A stretch of 64,000 bases of DNA from Henricia sp. BOLD:AAB3569 (GCA_037783545.1 JBBELK010000165.1:186001-250000), one strand, 5' to 3'; shown: positions 22,677 to 34,867, numbered from the stretch's first letter. Notes: generated by a model not told the origin, from the letters alone. Numbers and translations are program-made.

Positions 22677-23513
22677 AACATGTTTGTGCTCCTGTTTGTA
22701 CATTGTAACCTAACATAATAGTTTTGCAGAGTCTGTGCAGATTTATCATATTGTTGATAGGGTCACCTTATTACCCAGTAGTCAATTTGATGGACAATAG
22801 GGAGTTTTAAATTTTGGCCGTGAGCCGAAGGCGAAAAAGTGCTCTAGAAGTGGGAGAATGCTCCTGTCAAAGGGGCCCAAGGCATGATGAACTGTACACC
22901 AAAATCGTTTGATGCCCTTATTTAGAAAAATTAATCTTCGTGTGAAAATACTGAAATTCAAGGAGATCCCAAATCAAGACAGTCGCCATAATATTCCAAT
23001 ATGGACATAACGTACTTCACAGTAGATACAAATAAATTATTAATAATGTTATGGGAAATGAATTGTAATGGCCCAAGTACTTAATTAATGGCAACTTGCC
23101 ATTGTTCTTAAAATATTCAAAATGTAAAAGGACACTTTCACTGTATATGTCCACCATAGCTTGGACGCAGCTTTTTCCAGTGCATTTTGTGTTGTAGATG
23201 TTTAATGATGATGCGTGCAACGCGCTCTTCGCACACACAAATGAAGTCTACCGTATGTTCAAAAGTACAATCTAGTTTCCAGGTTCGGCCTAAAACTTTT
23301 TGAATGACCCTCGTAGTCTCTGTTACTACAATACCCGTTTCTATTCCCAATCCTCCAGTTGGCCTGTGGATTCTTCTGATTTTGGCCGAAATACGACTGC
23401 TTGTACCACCTCTTCATTAGGTCGAGAATGGGAGAGTTTTAGCTTTTCCGTGTCTGCTGACTTTTGCTGCAAGTGGGTTTAATACACTTTAGTATTTTTG
23501 GCTCTGATCTCAC

Positions 23514-23698
23514 CTTGTTCTCATTCTCCTCAGAAATATTTTGTTCTTTCTTGACAATTTTACCTTTTAAGCTGCTGGATGATGATGATTCATCAGCGAC
23601 TGTCATTTCTATTGCTTCATGTTGCACTTTGGAATATTTCCCCTCTTCTTGTCGCTTCTTTTTTGGGGGTGGTTTTCGTCTTGGTTGATTACGACAGA
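23514..23698 (-). CDS. Candidate internal exon, copy III (basic/acidic protein)
   Basis: On the minus strand, the acceptor CATTTTCAG precedes 23698 and a strong donor AACAAG|GTGAGA follows 23514 (185 nt, open). It starts with the same basic Pro-rich stretch as copy II, then diverges into a Ser-run (DESSSSSSLKGK) and an EENENK-like acidic end. The different 3' half with its own good donor suggests this is the ancestral or still-spliced version. Function unknown. Confidence 0.4.
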
Positions 23699-24293
23699 CT
23701 GAAAATGGAGGATTTTCAGTATGCTCTGCATGGAATTAAAATAATTAAATTAATACAATTCCACATGTCGTATGGCGATTTCCAATACTCTGCACTGCCA
23801 AGACGAGGGGTGGTTATTGCCCCACACCGCAAGGGGCCAAGTGCTTCAAGATCAAGTAGTTTATAAGGCGCTTTCGTTTTAAAGGCCCACTGTATCATTT
23901 GCAATGACCCCAAAAGTTAATCAATGAGTTGACAGGGAAAACAATCCTCAAAGTAAAGACTGAATTGTAGCAACTATCCAATTAAATGTTTCCGCCCGAG
24001 ATGATATAATTTTACAAGAAAATATCCATGAAGATGAAATTATTTAGATCTTTTGCAAACAAATTTACTTAGGTGGTTTGCATCTTGGCGGTCCGAAATG
24101 GGCGCTGTGTACTACATGTGTGCTGTTCCAACGCGATGCATATTTTTAAATATATAATATGGGTTGCGCACACCTGCAGTACGACACGAGCCACAGAATA
24201 CGCGAATGACTGAGAACGAAGAGAGGAATTGAGAATAAGTTTTTTTGAAACATCCCGTCAAGACCGGCAAAACACATACGTGTATGGATTTTT

Positions 24294-24611
24294 ATGGATT
24301 TTCATGTTTTTGGAAAACGTGGTACATTTGACGGATCTGAAATTTCTCCGGATGAGTTTGTCGATGTCTTTCCCTCTATTTATAATGGTTTTATTCCCAG
24401 AATCGCTCAAAAACAGATCATCTATAGGGCCTTTAACACCCCCATTAACTGTTATGGAGCAAAAATGTTAATTACAGATATTGGTAAACTCCTACCTGAA
24501 TGTGGTTTGGCCTCAACTTCGCCGTTCTGCATCACGAGCGACCCTTTTTCATCTGCTTGTGAAAGAAGACATGAGTATAGATGTGATCTAGTGGATATGA
24601 AGCTTGACTGA
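24294..24611 (+). CDS. Unrecognised 105-aa ORF, copy III
   Basis: Encodes the same protein as copy I. The identity extends into flanking non-coding DNA, so recent duplication or conversion explains it better than protein-level selection. Confidence 0.28.
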   Translation: MDFHVFGKRGTFDGSEISPDEFVDVFPSIYNGFIPRIAQKQIIYRAFNTPINCYGAKMLITDIGKLLPECGLASTSPFCITSDPFSSACERRHEYRCDLVDMKLD

Positions 24612-24654
24612 AACTCCCAATTAGGAGGTTGCGGGTTCAAGTCCCACTATGGCC
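24574..24654 (+). repeat. tRNA-like sequence, copy III
   Basis: Same arrangement as copies I and II, with the B box at about 24634-24644. Confidence 0.45.
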
Positions 24655-25239
24655 AACATGTTTGTGCTCCTGTTTGTACATTGTAACCTAACATAATAGT
24701 TTTGCAGAGTCTGTGCAGATTTATCATATTGTTGATAGGGTCACCTTATTACCCAGTAGTCAATTTGATGGACAATAGGGAGTTTTAGATTTAGGCCGTG
24801 AGCCGAAGGCGAAAAAGTGCTCTAGAAGTGGGAGAATGCTCCTGTCAAAGGGGCCCAAGGCATGATGAACTGTACACCAAAATCGTTTGATGCCCTTATT
24901 TAGAAAAATTAATCTTCGTGTGAAAATACTGAAATTCAAGGAGATCCCAAATCAAGACAGTCGCCATAATATTCTAATATGGACATAACGTACTTCACAG
25001 TAGATACAAATAAATTATTAATAATGTTATGGGAAATGAATTGTAATGGCCCAAGTACTTAATTAATGGCAACTTGCCATTGTTCTTAAAATATTCAAAA
25101 TGTAAAAGGACACTTTCACTGTATATGTCCACCATAGCTTGGACGCAGCTTTTTCCAGTGCATTTTGTGTTGTAGATGTTTAATGATGATGCGTGCAACG
25201 CGCTCTTCGCACACACAAATTTACACTGAGCCTTTTTGT

Positions 25240-25660
25240 ACGTAATGCATACCGGTAGTTCCGAGATTGCCCAGTTAACCCTGCCCCTTAGATATTGTTG
25301 CTATGTGCTCACAAGCCATCGCAAAAAAATGGTATTTTACTCAAAGGTATTTATGTTTTAGGGTCGACAGTTACCGTAGCACACACTGAGCGAAGGGCTA
25401 GTAATGCAGGAATGACATATATTCATAAAAATGCGCTTTCCTACTCCTTCGAACAGCGAATCGCCCGACATTGAAACAAAAATTCACCCGGTCACTGGCA
25501 CATACAGCATACAAACTGTATGGGCAGAAAATCGCGTGATTGTGTGATGATTGCATCACTTTGACCTATGTGGGCGCCGTCTGCTAGCTCTGTTGTGATT
25601 GGTCGGCGGGTTTGGCTTGATTGACAGGTCGGAACTATGCATTGCCACACGCATCGCTGA
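25240..25660 (-). repeat. Inverted relative of the 6230-6356 / 8343-8625 flanks
   Basis: Reverse-complement similarity to both flanks of the foldback element at 6357-8342, for example CTAGCTCTGTTGTGATTGG and CAGGTCGGAACTATGCATTG. Here the sequence is uninterrupted, so it represents the pre-insertion arrangement. Confidence 0.75.
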
Positions 25661-26160
25661 GGGAAAAAGCAAATTTTACCGAGCGCACTGGATGCATACG
25701 GTACATGTACATGTAAAATGTGAAAAATGGCCGTGTATCATATCTAAGCAAAATATTTCTTAAATTTATATCATTGAGTGGAAAAAAACACCAACACAAA
25801 TCCCCTTTTCCGATCCACCTCCTCTACCCAACTTTTGTATTATGTATCCACTCCCCTTTTCCCCAAACGCCATCATTTTTATAAATGTAATTTTGCTTGG
25901 ATCTTGTTGCCAAAGAAAAAAGGTGGCTATATATAACGCACATGGGTCCGGAAGCACGGTAGGAAAACAATATGCATAAACTGGTACCCATCTCCATATG
26001 CATTATAGGCAGATTACCAGCTGCACAAGTTTTTATTTCCCACCAGCTGTACGGACAGAGTTGTTCGCGTCTTTTTTATTTCCCCTGAAAGTGCAGAAAT
26101 TTCAACAGAAATCAACGTTTTATGAAATGCCTACCGACTTAGGGAATATAAAGGAATACT
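25661..26160. other. No gene recognised
   Basis: A+T-rich DNA; open frames at 25766-25957 (-) and 25998-26525 (+) have no domain or splice support. Confidence 0.4.
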
Positions 26161-26167
26161 GCTGCTT

Positions 26168-26227
26168 ATGCACCTATCAATTGTTTCCCCCACCCCTCCC
26201 CCCCCTCCCCCCAATTGATAGGTGCAT
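26168..26227. repeat. 16-bp hairpin with C-rich (G4/i-motif) loop
   Basis: Perfect arms ATGCACCTATCAATTG (26168-26183) and its complement (26212-26227) enclose a 28-nt pyrimidine loop with four C-runs of 4-8. The complementary strand therefore carries four G-runs, meeting the G-quadruplex pattern inside a cruciform loop. Confidence 0.85.
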
Positions 26228-26841
26228 TATGCTGCAAGGAAATGGGATTGATTTTTCTGCACCTATGGCCAGGAAAACCGGGACAACTGTGACAAATTTT
26301 CCCCATGGAATACATCGCACCACGTGCACTTGTACTTATCCCGGTTTGTTAATTTTCACAAGAAAGTCACAATTAGAATATTGGTCTCCATCCGTTTCTA
26401 GCCAAGAAAATCGCCAAGGATTCTTCATTCCAGCGTCCACTGAGAGATCTCTTTTATCGATAACTTTGTGCGCCATTATTCGTGATTTATGGTGGTTGTC
26501 AACGACACGATTTGGAACAAAATAGCGCCAGGACAGCATCAACGTTTACATGCATAACGAGCTACTTGCGGCGTTCGTTGCTTTACCACATGGTCCCGAG
26601 CATGTGTGCATTGTACACCGACATAATGCAGTGCCAAATCAACGGTCACACCCCCTCCTATTATTATATTTGACGCATTTCTAGGGGGAGTAACAAAGTA
26701 TAAAACACACCTAGACTTGCAGACGTCCTTCGCCATACAGAGAGCAGTAAAAAAACTTAACACAATATAGAATAAGAAAACGGAAAACTCAAATTCGGAC
26801 ATATCGGTAAAAATCCAGAAAAATCTCACCCGTGTGTGAAA

Positions 26842-27010
26842 GGAATTTTAAGTGAAACGAAGCACTGAAAATCACTGAATTATAAAAACACTTAGTTTCC
26901 TTTGGGGTGAAACAACACACCGAAAACCACAGAATTAGCTTAGACATGTTGGACGGAAAGTGTTTTCATAATATCAGTGATTTTCAGTGCATCGTTTCAC
27001 TCAAAATTCC
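26842..27010. mobile_element. 169-bp foldback MITE
   Basis: Left arm begins GGAATTTTAAGTGAAACGA and the right arm ends TCGTTTCACTCAAAATTCC. Arms of about 50 bp share CACTGAAAATCACTGA. No coding. Confidence 0.7.
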
Positions 27011-27240
27011 CTCCACATCACTATTTCTTAAAGCAACACGCGTCACAATAACGCGCAGTAAAGGCTTAGTGTGAATTCACCCTTACAACAAACGAGCAGT
27101 GTTCGAAGTGACGACACAATGAGCATTCATCACATAACGCATGTAGTTCATGCACTGGCTACGTCCCAGCTATGGCGGACATACGCATACAGAAGTAACA
27201 ACTTTTTACTTAATATACATGTTCATCCCCCAAATGTCAC

Positions 27241-27453
27241 CTTGTGTCACTGGTGCTGTACATTTCTTTCCGTCATTTTCTGTGCTTCGTTTAAAGCAAT
27301 ATTTCCGTTGGTATTTTAGTATCCCTATGATGATGGCGATACTCAAAATAACAATGAAACCTGAGATTAGTGGCAGCAGGATTTTGATGAGGAGATCTTC
27401 TTGTTCGTCGACTGGCGGCTCCAGCGTCGTTTCAATTGTATCAGTCGTCACCA
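27241..27453 (-). CDS. Transmembrane-segment exon (putative IgSF receptor)
   Basis: On the minus strand a pyrimidine-rich acceptor ending CTACAAAG precedes 27453, and a donor CAAG|GTGACA follows 27241. The 213-nt exon is phase 1-1, matching the phase of the upstream Ig exons. It encodes a Thr/Glu-rich stalk (TTDTIETTLEPP), a hydrophobic segment (LLPLISGFIVILSIAIIIGI) at about residues 27-46, then a basic stop-transfer LKYQRKYCFKR and a short cytoplasmic stretch. This fits the juxtamembrane exon of a type I receptor. Assignment to the Ig exons 9.5 kb upstream is inferred from strand, order and phase. If the donor is unused, the frame ends at 27206. Confidence 0.55.
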
Positions 27454-27919
27454 CTTTGTAGTAAAGAAATACAGAAAAATACAGATTAAAAAAGATATTA
27501 AAATTAGTTCAAGAATTTTCACTACAACAACTATTGAGGTGGATTCAAATTTAACCCTTTTCACACGCGTAATTTCTGGGCGCGTAATTTTTGGCACACA
27601 TTGCTGCGTGGAGAAAATTTGGTGTGAACACAGATAATTAAAGGAGCGTGTCCAGATCACATTTTGTGACCCCCCATTTTTCCATTGCGTGTTGAGATTT
27701 TGATACCGAATCATTTGTCAAATTGTTCTCATTACCATTCTGAAATTTTGCATGTTTAATTTGTTTTTTTTGGCCAATTCTGATTTTTATGAACAACACT
27801 TTCCCGAAAGACAAAATATGGGATGAGAGAAAGATTATTGGTCATCATCAGGGATTCAATCCCGACACCTTGATGGAATATGATTTACTGGTATAATCCC
27901 CTTATGACGTCATCACTTA

Positions 27920-28085
27920 GGGGTTAAAAGTAGGTTTGGCCAATCTTAAACACACGTTTAAAGCCAGCTAGGGGTCCTGGGCACTGATAATGCCCGAACT
28001 GCCAGGCGAGGGCATTATCAGTGCCCAGGACCCCTAGCTGGTTTTAAACGGGTTGTTTAAGATTGGCCAAACCTACTTTTAATCC
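27920..28085. repeat. Near-perfect palindrome (166 bp)
   Basis: The core arms 27964-27995 and 28010-28041 are perfect 32-bp complements around a 14-nt loop. Outer arms continue with AAAAGTAGGTTTGGCCAATC and its complement, with small asymmetries. Snap-back MITE candidate. Confidence 0.85.
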
Positions 28086-28460
28086 CATTCATAAATACCT
28101 TTTCGTGTAAATCAGTAAAATTCACCAAAATTAGCTCGTCATTTTGCCATCTTTTGCATTCACTTTCCTATGCCTACAGTCTCAACACGGCGTTCGTACA
28201 ACTGTTGTTTTTGTTCGATCGCGCGCACGTTACGCGTAACGCAGGCGTGTTGCTTGCACACGCACACGACTGGATATAAGTCACAGATATCTATCTGTGA
28301 TATAAGTGCAAAATTTGCTTTCAGGCGAGTGCAGTTTCGTTGTGCGTGTTCCATATACGCGCTGACTAGGGCACAAACGCGGGACAGCCAGCCGGGCATT
28401 ATCACTAATCTTTATCGCTAATTTAATACTGCCCACGTGACGTGCTCTCAGCCAATAGAG

Positions 28461-29400
28461 TAGCCTTGTCCAAGGCTATGTATGAAATTGTGTGAATCCG
28501 TGAAGAATTTGCCTGTATGCTCTGCAGCGAAAGTGCGCCATCGTGCGGTGAATTGTAGCCAACTGCAAAATAGTCTGGTTACCAAAATATCTTGGTCTGA
28601 ATCCTGACTTCTCGGGCGAGGCTGTATCATAGCCTTGTTCTTTCTGTATTCGATTTGTTATGTGTTTCTTTATATCTGCGTTCGAAATCAGACGCAATTA
28701 CTTATGCGAGTGCTTATAAATATTCATATCTTACATAACATCCAATCAGAGCTCACTACTCGGGTCAAATGGTGCGTGTGACCGGTTTGCAAGCATACAC
28801 GTACGTCGTACATGTGTAGTGTTGTTGTTGTGGTACGTTTATGGCACGTATGGCATACGTAGTGCCCCGTGTGCCATCATGTGTAGTGTACTGTATGTAG
28901 GCCTGTCTGATGCAATTATGGCAACATCACACGTAGTGTTACAACTGAGGAAATCAACGGTAGTTTGAATTATGCAGCCTACAAATTGCAAATAGATGAC
29001 TTTCACGAAGACCAGAAGATATCCCTCACATATTTTCTGTAAAGGTACATGTATGACGTGTTTGTGAACTTACCGGTACCAACTGGGTTTAGGCTATACG
29101 TACAGAAAATCTGCTATTTTTCAAACGGCACCGTATTGTTCTGTCAAAACAACCGTTAACCAATGAGCTTTCGCGTCTCGGTGCTCTGTTCGAAAAATTT
29201 GCATAAGGAGTCCCCGCCCATAAAACACATCGAATACAGAAAGAACAAGGCTATGATACAGCCTCGCCCGAGAAGTCAGGATTCAGACCAAGATATTTTG
29301 GTAGCCAGACAATTCACCGCGCGATGGCGCACTTTCGCTGCATAGCATACAGGCAAATTCTTTACGGATTCACACAATTTCATAGCCTTGGACAAGGCTA
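28461..29400. mobile_element. Long-TIR element, TAGCCTTG ends, 9-bp TSD
   Basis: Ends TAGCCTTGTCCAAGGCTATG and the inverted copy, with TIRs of about 200 bp. The element is flanked by the perfect direct repeat CCAATAGAG (28452-28460 and 29401-29409). It shares the TAG...CTA termini and 9-bp duplication with 17297-17963, although the sequences differ. No transposase; the ORFs in the arms are by-products. Compatible with Mutator-like foldback elements. Confidence 0.8.
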
Positions 29401-29409
29401 CCAATAGAG

Positions 29410-31442
29410 ATGCGTAAACTGTCCAAGGTATTTATGAATAACAATTTAACAGATCTTCAGGAAAATGTTTTCTTCACAAGTCTTACTTTTGTCTGCACTG
29501 TACTTGTTTGTATGGTAAAATTTGGAAAAATATACTTTTCTCAAAAATGATCGTAAAGGAAAATTAATGTTCCAGAACAATTTTGGCAGTTTCATCAGTA
29601 CTGTCAGTATTTGTTTGTAAAAAATTCGTAAAATTTTACCATACCGGCCGTGTCGGTGCCGATGACCCCGCAGGGCTCGAAAAACTTTTCAAAATGTGGT
29701 TGCCCTTCGGGCAGGGGTATTTGAAATCTGGTTGCCCAAATTTCATTTTCAGTTGCACAAATTTCATCACTATTTTGCCTCAAAAATAATGACTGTAGTG
29801 TATGCCAAATTCCAGTAAATAATCCACATGTACATACTATTGTTTACCCGAATGACTGAGTCAGTGGTTATATTAGGTCAGTCGGAATTTCGTCGTCCGT
29901 GTAGGACTTTAATACTTAACCAGACCGAAACAAGTTGAGTCCTTATTTATTGTTGAAAGTAGAAATCGATGTTAAAAAGAAATTCTGAGGGTCCTTTTCG
30001 CGTTCTTGTCGTTTTTTGACGCTAGAACTACTTTGTTTCCCCCGGATTCACAACGAGTGCGTCGCATTAAACAGGAAACCGATTGTTACTTCGCGACAGA
30101 CCATACCATTATTTGTGGGGTGCGTGGTTTATGAAAATTGAAGCACATTGTCAATGTATACATTATGCAACCATCAGAATTGTAGCTCATAACATTTAAA
30201 ATGTTTTAACATTATACTGTAATAGAATAAATTCTTCTAGTTTCAAAATTTAAATCGTCGATGTGTTATTTTTCTTGTGCATTTCCTGCTATAAAATCGA
30301 CCACTCTGATGATTGGCCCTTAAGTCTGGGATCCAGGCCTGTGAAATATAAATATACGGCATTTTAACGTCATGTCAGAGAGCCAGACTGAAATGTCCTT
30401 TTTGTGTATGGCGCGGCGCCGGCCGGCCAGCAACAATCATGATTTTCATCGATGGATCGCGAAAGATTGCTGTGTATATATATGAGCAACAAATTACTCG
30501 TAAAAGTAATGAAGGTAAAAATAGTATAGTAAGCTTTATGTTGCTAGCAGTCCGTGTTTGCTAATTCGTGGTTTAAGTGGCATAAATTCACAACTGAAAA
30601 ACACACTCCAGGCACCAGCGCAGTGTACACGGTACAGTTAACAAGTGACGGCGACAGTCGTCACGTTTTAAGACATCTCGACCGGTCACGGTCGACAAAT
30701 TCGGAGAGAATTTGGTGGTTGATCATGGAAAAACTATCATGCACGTTCGCGAGTTGAAACTCCATGCACTAAGTCTATGGAGCATGACAAAAACAATCAA
30801 AGAAAAACTTGATATTTTCTTATCGTGTTTCCTAACCAAATTTTACACTTTCTGGGGCATTTATGATCATGACTTTATTACTATTAGGAAGAATTAGTGG
30901 CGAACGTGTACGGTATTTATACCGTTCATCATGTCTCACGACCTTTTGCACAAAACATATGAGACTAAGTGTTTTCTCACTAAAAAATGTGGGTATCTCC
31001 ATCAAATTTGCACTTACCGATGCTTGATGAGTCATTTCAAAAAAAGAAAAACATTCTGATCAACTTCTCAACCCTCAGTGCCATTTATTATTAATGTTAA
31101 CTTGTTATTCATTTTTCAGTTCAACAGTGATGGGGACAAGGCACCAACCACCAGGTGCATTGGGGGTCAGGAAGTGAAGATTTCAGATGCAGCACATATT
31201 GTCCTAACCTGCACCTACATTTAGGGCTTGAGGATAAACAGGATGACATCGCCGGTGAACCAAAACGTATGAGCAAGCGTCAAATGCCAACCAGGTATTC
31301 ATCAAGTGATCTACAATTGTATTACGCTTGTTTTAACGTCTAAATTTTTTTTAACGTCTGTATTCTAAGCATAGATTTTGAAGAATGTAGATATGGATAT
31401 TAAACAATTTTTTTAAATTAGTTAATTGTTTTTTTTCCCTAG
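29410..31442. other. No confident gene
   Basis: A+T-rich. A possible exon (31120-31294) has a good acceptor (ATTTTTCAG) and donor (CCAG|GTATTC). However, the frame that would match the following exon contains a TAG, so it is not called as coding. Confidence 0.4.
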
Positions 31443-31663
31443 ATCATTCTCCCGAAGAGGTGTATTTGGCATTTGGAAGAGAGCAGCCAACCCATGTCCA
31501 CTCATTCCCAATAGGAGATGGACCCGCGAAGGTGAAAGTCGTTCCCAAATTGCATGATGGTGATACCCACCAGCAGCAACTTCAAGACATTATTTACGTG
31601 ACTGGAAAACTTTTAAAATTAGGAACAGCAGCATTACATAAGTGTTACAGTACAAGTAATTAA
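31443..31663 (+). CDS. Possible 3'-terminal exon, unknown protein
   Basis: Acceptor TTTTTTTCCCTAG precedes 31443. The frame (phase 1) runs 73 codons to TAA at 31663 with a coding-like composition (EEVYLAFGREQPTHVHSF, then KLHDGDTHQQQLQDIIYVTG). AATAAA at 31846-31851 could be its polyadenylation signal. No domain is recognised and no in-frame upstream exon was found; it could be part of an old transposon. Confidence 0.3.
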
Positions 31664-31845
31664 TTGTATTTCCTTGTTATCTACACTACTTGACTCGCAT
31701 TCTTGTCATTCCATTCCCTCATTGTGTGTATTATGCAATCAGTTCATTTCTCCATTGTATGTGTTGTGCAATCACCTACAGGTACAATACGTTCTAAAGA
31801 AATCACTGAATTGTCATTATAATGCTTTGCGGGTTGAAGCTGTTT

Positions 31846-31851
31846 AATAAA
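31846..31851 (+). terminator. Polyadenylation signal candidate
   Basis: AATAAA, 183 bp downstream of the stop codon of the possible terminal exon. Confidence 0.3.
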
Positions 31852-31863
31852 GTGTTAAATAAT

Positions 31864-34700
31864 TTGGAACATGTTTTATTTCCCCACAATTACAGTCGTA
31901 GTAATATGTTGATAAAGAGCCTTGTAGAAATTTAAGCCAATGCATGAAAGGTAAACAAAAAATACTCAAAACTTAAAACACCTTCAGTTAGCAGTTTTCT
32001 TCCACAAAGATACCATAAAATGTGATTGTTACCTTGCTTTCAACACTTTTAGTTTTCTTTTTCTTGTCTGCTCGTGAAGTAAAATTTTGGGGCTTTAAAG
32101 ATAATGAAGACTTTGATGACGACTGACATTGCAAAAGATGAGGACAGCAGTGATGGTGCAATGAAGTATTGAAAAAAAGGGAAAACATTTCTGAACTCCA
32201 GGGGCCAATTTCATGGCGCTATTGGCACGAAACATTACTTAGCACATAATTTATCTGCTTTATATTGCAAAAGTTGATTGCCTGACAAAATATTGTGATA
32301 TGTATTTACATGTGCACTAAAATGTTGATACTGTTTTTAAGCACAATTTGAAAATACAAATTTAGCTGGTCCCTCATATTACAAAGTAATTCATTAATAA
32401 AATCTCCCAAAACGTCCCAAATTGTTTTGTAAATTGAGGTTCAGAATGTTTCGATTTACTGATCTTAATTTTCGGTTTGTGGAAATAAAGCAAGAAAATC
32501 AATTGATCACGTTCAAATGACGTCACTTCCTACAAATCGCCACGTGCATCAGAATTTTGAGCGTAGTTTTTTATGACGCGCATCGGCTGCGCCGTATTTC
32601 GAACAAATTTCGAGCAACACGCGCGCGTGTTTGGAACATGTTACAGCGTGTGCGTGCGCGTACTTGATAGCGTTTAATACGCAGTCGCATTTCTTCCTAC
32701 GAAGATGGCTTTCCCATTCAGTGGCACGTCCGTTCCGATTTTTAGATGTGGATCGGAAACCAGTCTAGCGCCGTATTCGAAAGGACGGATCACGTAATAT
32801 ATGGACGGGGGCGGCCGATTTTAGCAGGGATTACACACTACGAACAAACGCAACAAATATTAATATTTTCAAACAGGAAGAATTTATTCCTCTCCCAACA
32901 CAGTTTTAAAACATTCAAATGCAGTTTCAATGGGTATATGATGCATTTATTGGCGGCGTACTTGAACTTTCATAAACTGCATACCCTACAAATAATGGTA
33001 CGATCCGTCGCGCAATGACACTCGAGAGCCTTGTCAACTGGGCGCGCGGCGAAGCACTCATTTTGCTAATCCGATAGGAAGAAAGTAGTTTAAAGATACA
33101 AAACCAGAAAAAACGTAAAAAAGACCCTTACATTTTCTTTTTAACATCGATATATGTTTTTACCAATCAATAAGGATTCTTACTGTGTAGCTCTGGTTAA
33201 GTATTTTGGGTGTTACACGGACGAGGAAATTCCGACTGACCTATATAATTCATGGTTGCGTAGAAGTTGCAGGAACCTGGGTTCTCCCCACGGGGTGCCC
33301 CGGGCATACCGAAATACCGACGAACTCGGTATAGAGTTCATTACCGCGGTATTACCGAACTGTTCATGGAAATCCAATAAAAGATAGCTAATAAACCATA
33401 CCAGTATTGAATGTTTCACTTCTTTGGCTGTCTCAAAATAAGTTTTTGACGTGCATAAAGTCTGTAAAATGGCTTTACCAATGACTTATACGCTTGCAAT
33501 TTCCAACAATCCCTGTCCGTTTGCAACCTGTCTAGCGCAAGTGTGGCCACGTCCGTTGCACGTGCACATGCAACACAAGTGAACACTTTTGCCCTAGCAA
33601 AACATCTCGTGGAGAACCCTGCATAGATGCAGTAATATTTCAGAAAAACCTTAAAAATGCAGGCAATTTCTTCCACGAAGGTACGTACCGTTTTACATGG
33701 GAAAAAATCATATGGCATTTGTCAATTCGTGAAGCAAAATTTTGGGTAACCGCAAATAATGTATTGGGGTTTTTTAGTGATAAACTTAACAAGTGCCTAA
33801 CCCTTGGGCAAAATTTAGTGGAACAAATCCCCACCCATTGGTGCAAAACATGCACGTTTTGCTCCCATGTGCGCTGATTTTGATGTGATTATTATGCCGT
33901 GCATTCTCCAGGCATGTGATTTCTCCGTTTTTTTTTCGGAAATCCGTTTTTTTTGGCCCAAAAACATGACCCCTGTGAATCGTGTGAATCCGTTGAGAAA
34001 TTAGGGGGGTAGAGTATGCTAATTTAAATAGTCATAGCGCGCGACAAATTTCACGCGAAATAAAATTTCTGACTAAATACATAATATTGGATGGACTGGT
34101 TCAAGTCTAAGTGAAGTGTCAGGTACCCGATGCATCCATACGCATGACGCGTGAGACTGATTCAGGACCCGACTGAAACTGAGTGTGTGGCATGATAAAA
34201 CGTGTTTGTGTGGCGAGGTTGTACAACTAGTACTGCATGCACAGCGAGCAAGCAAGCGGTGCATACGGCAAGGTGCAGCGGCAGTGCGTATGATCTGCGT
34301 GGCAAACAGCGTCGCATGTAGGCTACGTGTATGTTGTGAAAAATGTCGGCCGCGGGAGCAATTTTGCCGCGGGGAGACGTGTCGGTTCGAGAAATAGACA
34401 AGGAAGTCAAAAATACATTTCGATGGGATTGGTTCCGGTAGCAACCATGGTCAATGCCTGGTTGGCTTTGCTTTCGTTGCAACAGACTGTCTCTACGTGG
34501 ACGGGCCGAACAAACAACTGTTTTCACCCTCAAAATGGCCATCAGATGGTGCTTGACACCATCCGATGTACAAATGGATATCGAGATTTAGTCCAAGGTA
34601 CAACAATTTAGTTAAATTGTTATCAAAAGTGCAATTTTCCCCTCCGATTTCGAGACCGCGACCGTTTCTTTCGTTACAAATTTAGCCGCGGCCGTACGGT
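31864..34700. other. No gene recognised
   Basis: Mixed A+T-rich DNA. At 32198-32230 there is one end of the GGGGCCAATTTCATGGCGCT MITE family seen complete at 37504-38612. Open frames here lack domains. Confidence 0.4.
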
Positions 34701-34705
34701 CGGTC

Positions 34706-34867
34706 GCGCATTGTAGAAACCGCTTGAGTGCAGCGCGGTTAATATTACAACGTGTAGTTAGTGTGAACTCTATAGCAATGCATGCCTAATACACGCTGTA
34801 GATTTCACACCAACTACACGTTGTAAATATACGCGCTGCATTGCAGCGGTTTCTAACTACAACGCGC
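34706..34867. mobile_element. 162-bp foldback MITE
   Basis: Ends GCGCATTGTAGAAACCGC / GCGGTTTCTAACTACAACGCGC, with inner arms TTACAACGTGTAGTTAGTG and complement. Imperfect palindrome, non-coding. Confidence 0.6.

Larger units (their letters stand above)
17179..25220. repeat. Segmental repeat in three copies
   Basis: Copy I spans 17179-20762, copy II 20763-~23235 and copy III ~23630-25220. Copies I and II start with the same GGTTATCTGAAATTAAAATA and are directly adjacent. Copy I carries an extra 667-bp transposon (17297-17963). Copy II lacks about 300 bp present in I and III (junction at about 22021). Between II and III lies about 390 bp of extra sequence (23238-23630) that extends the candidate exon. 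Copies I and III are nearly identical over 19440-20560 and 24020-25110. Confidence 0.85.

Noticed and set aside
25998-26525. 175-codon plus-strand ORF
   Set aside because: It runs through the hairpin and C-rich loop, with a Pro-run from the homopyrimidine tract and no splice or domain support.
31120-31294. Exon upstream of 31443
   Set aside because: Splice signals are good, but the frame needed to join the next exon contains TAG.
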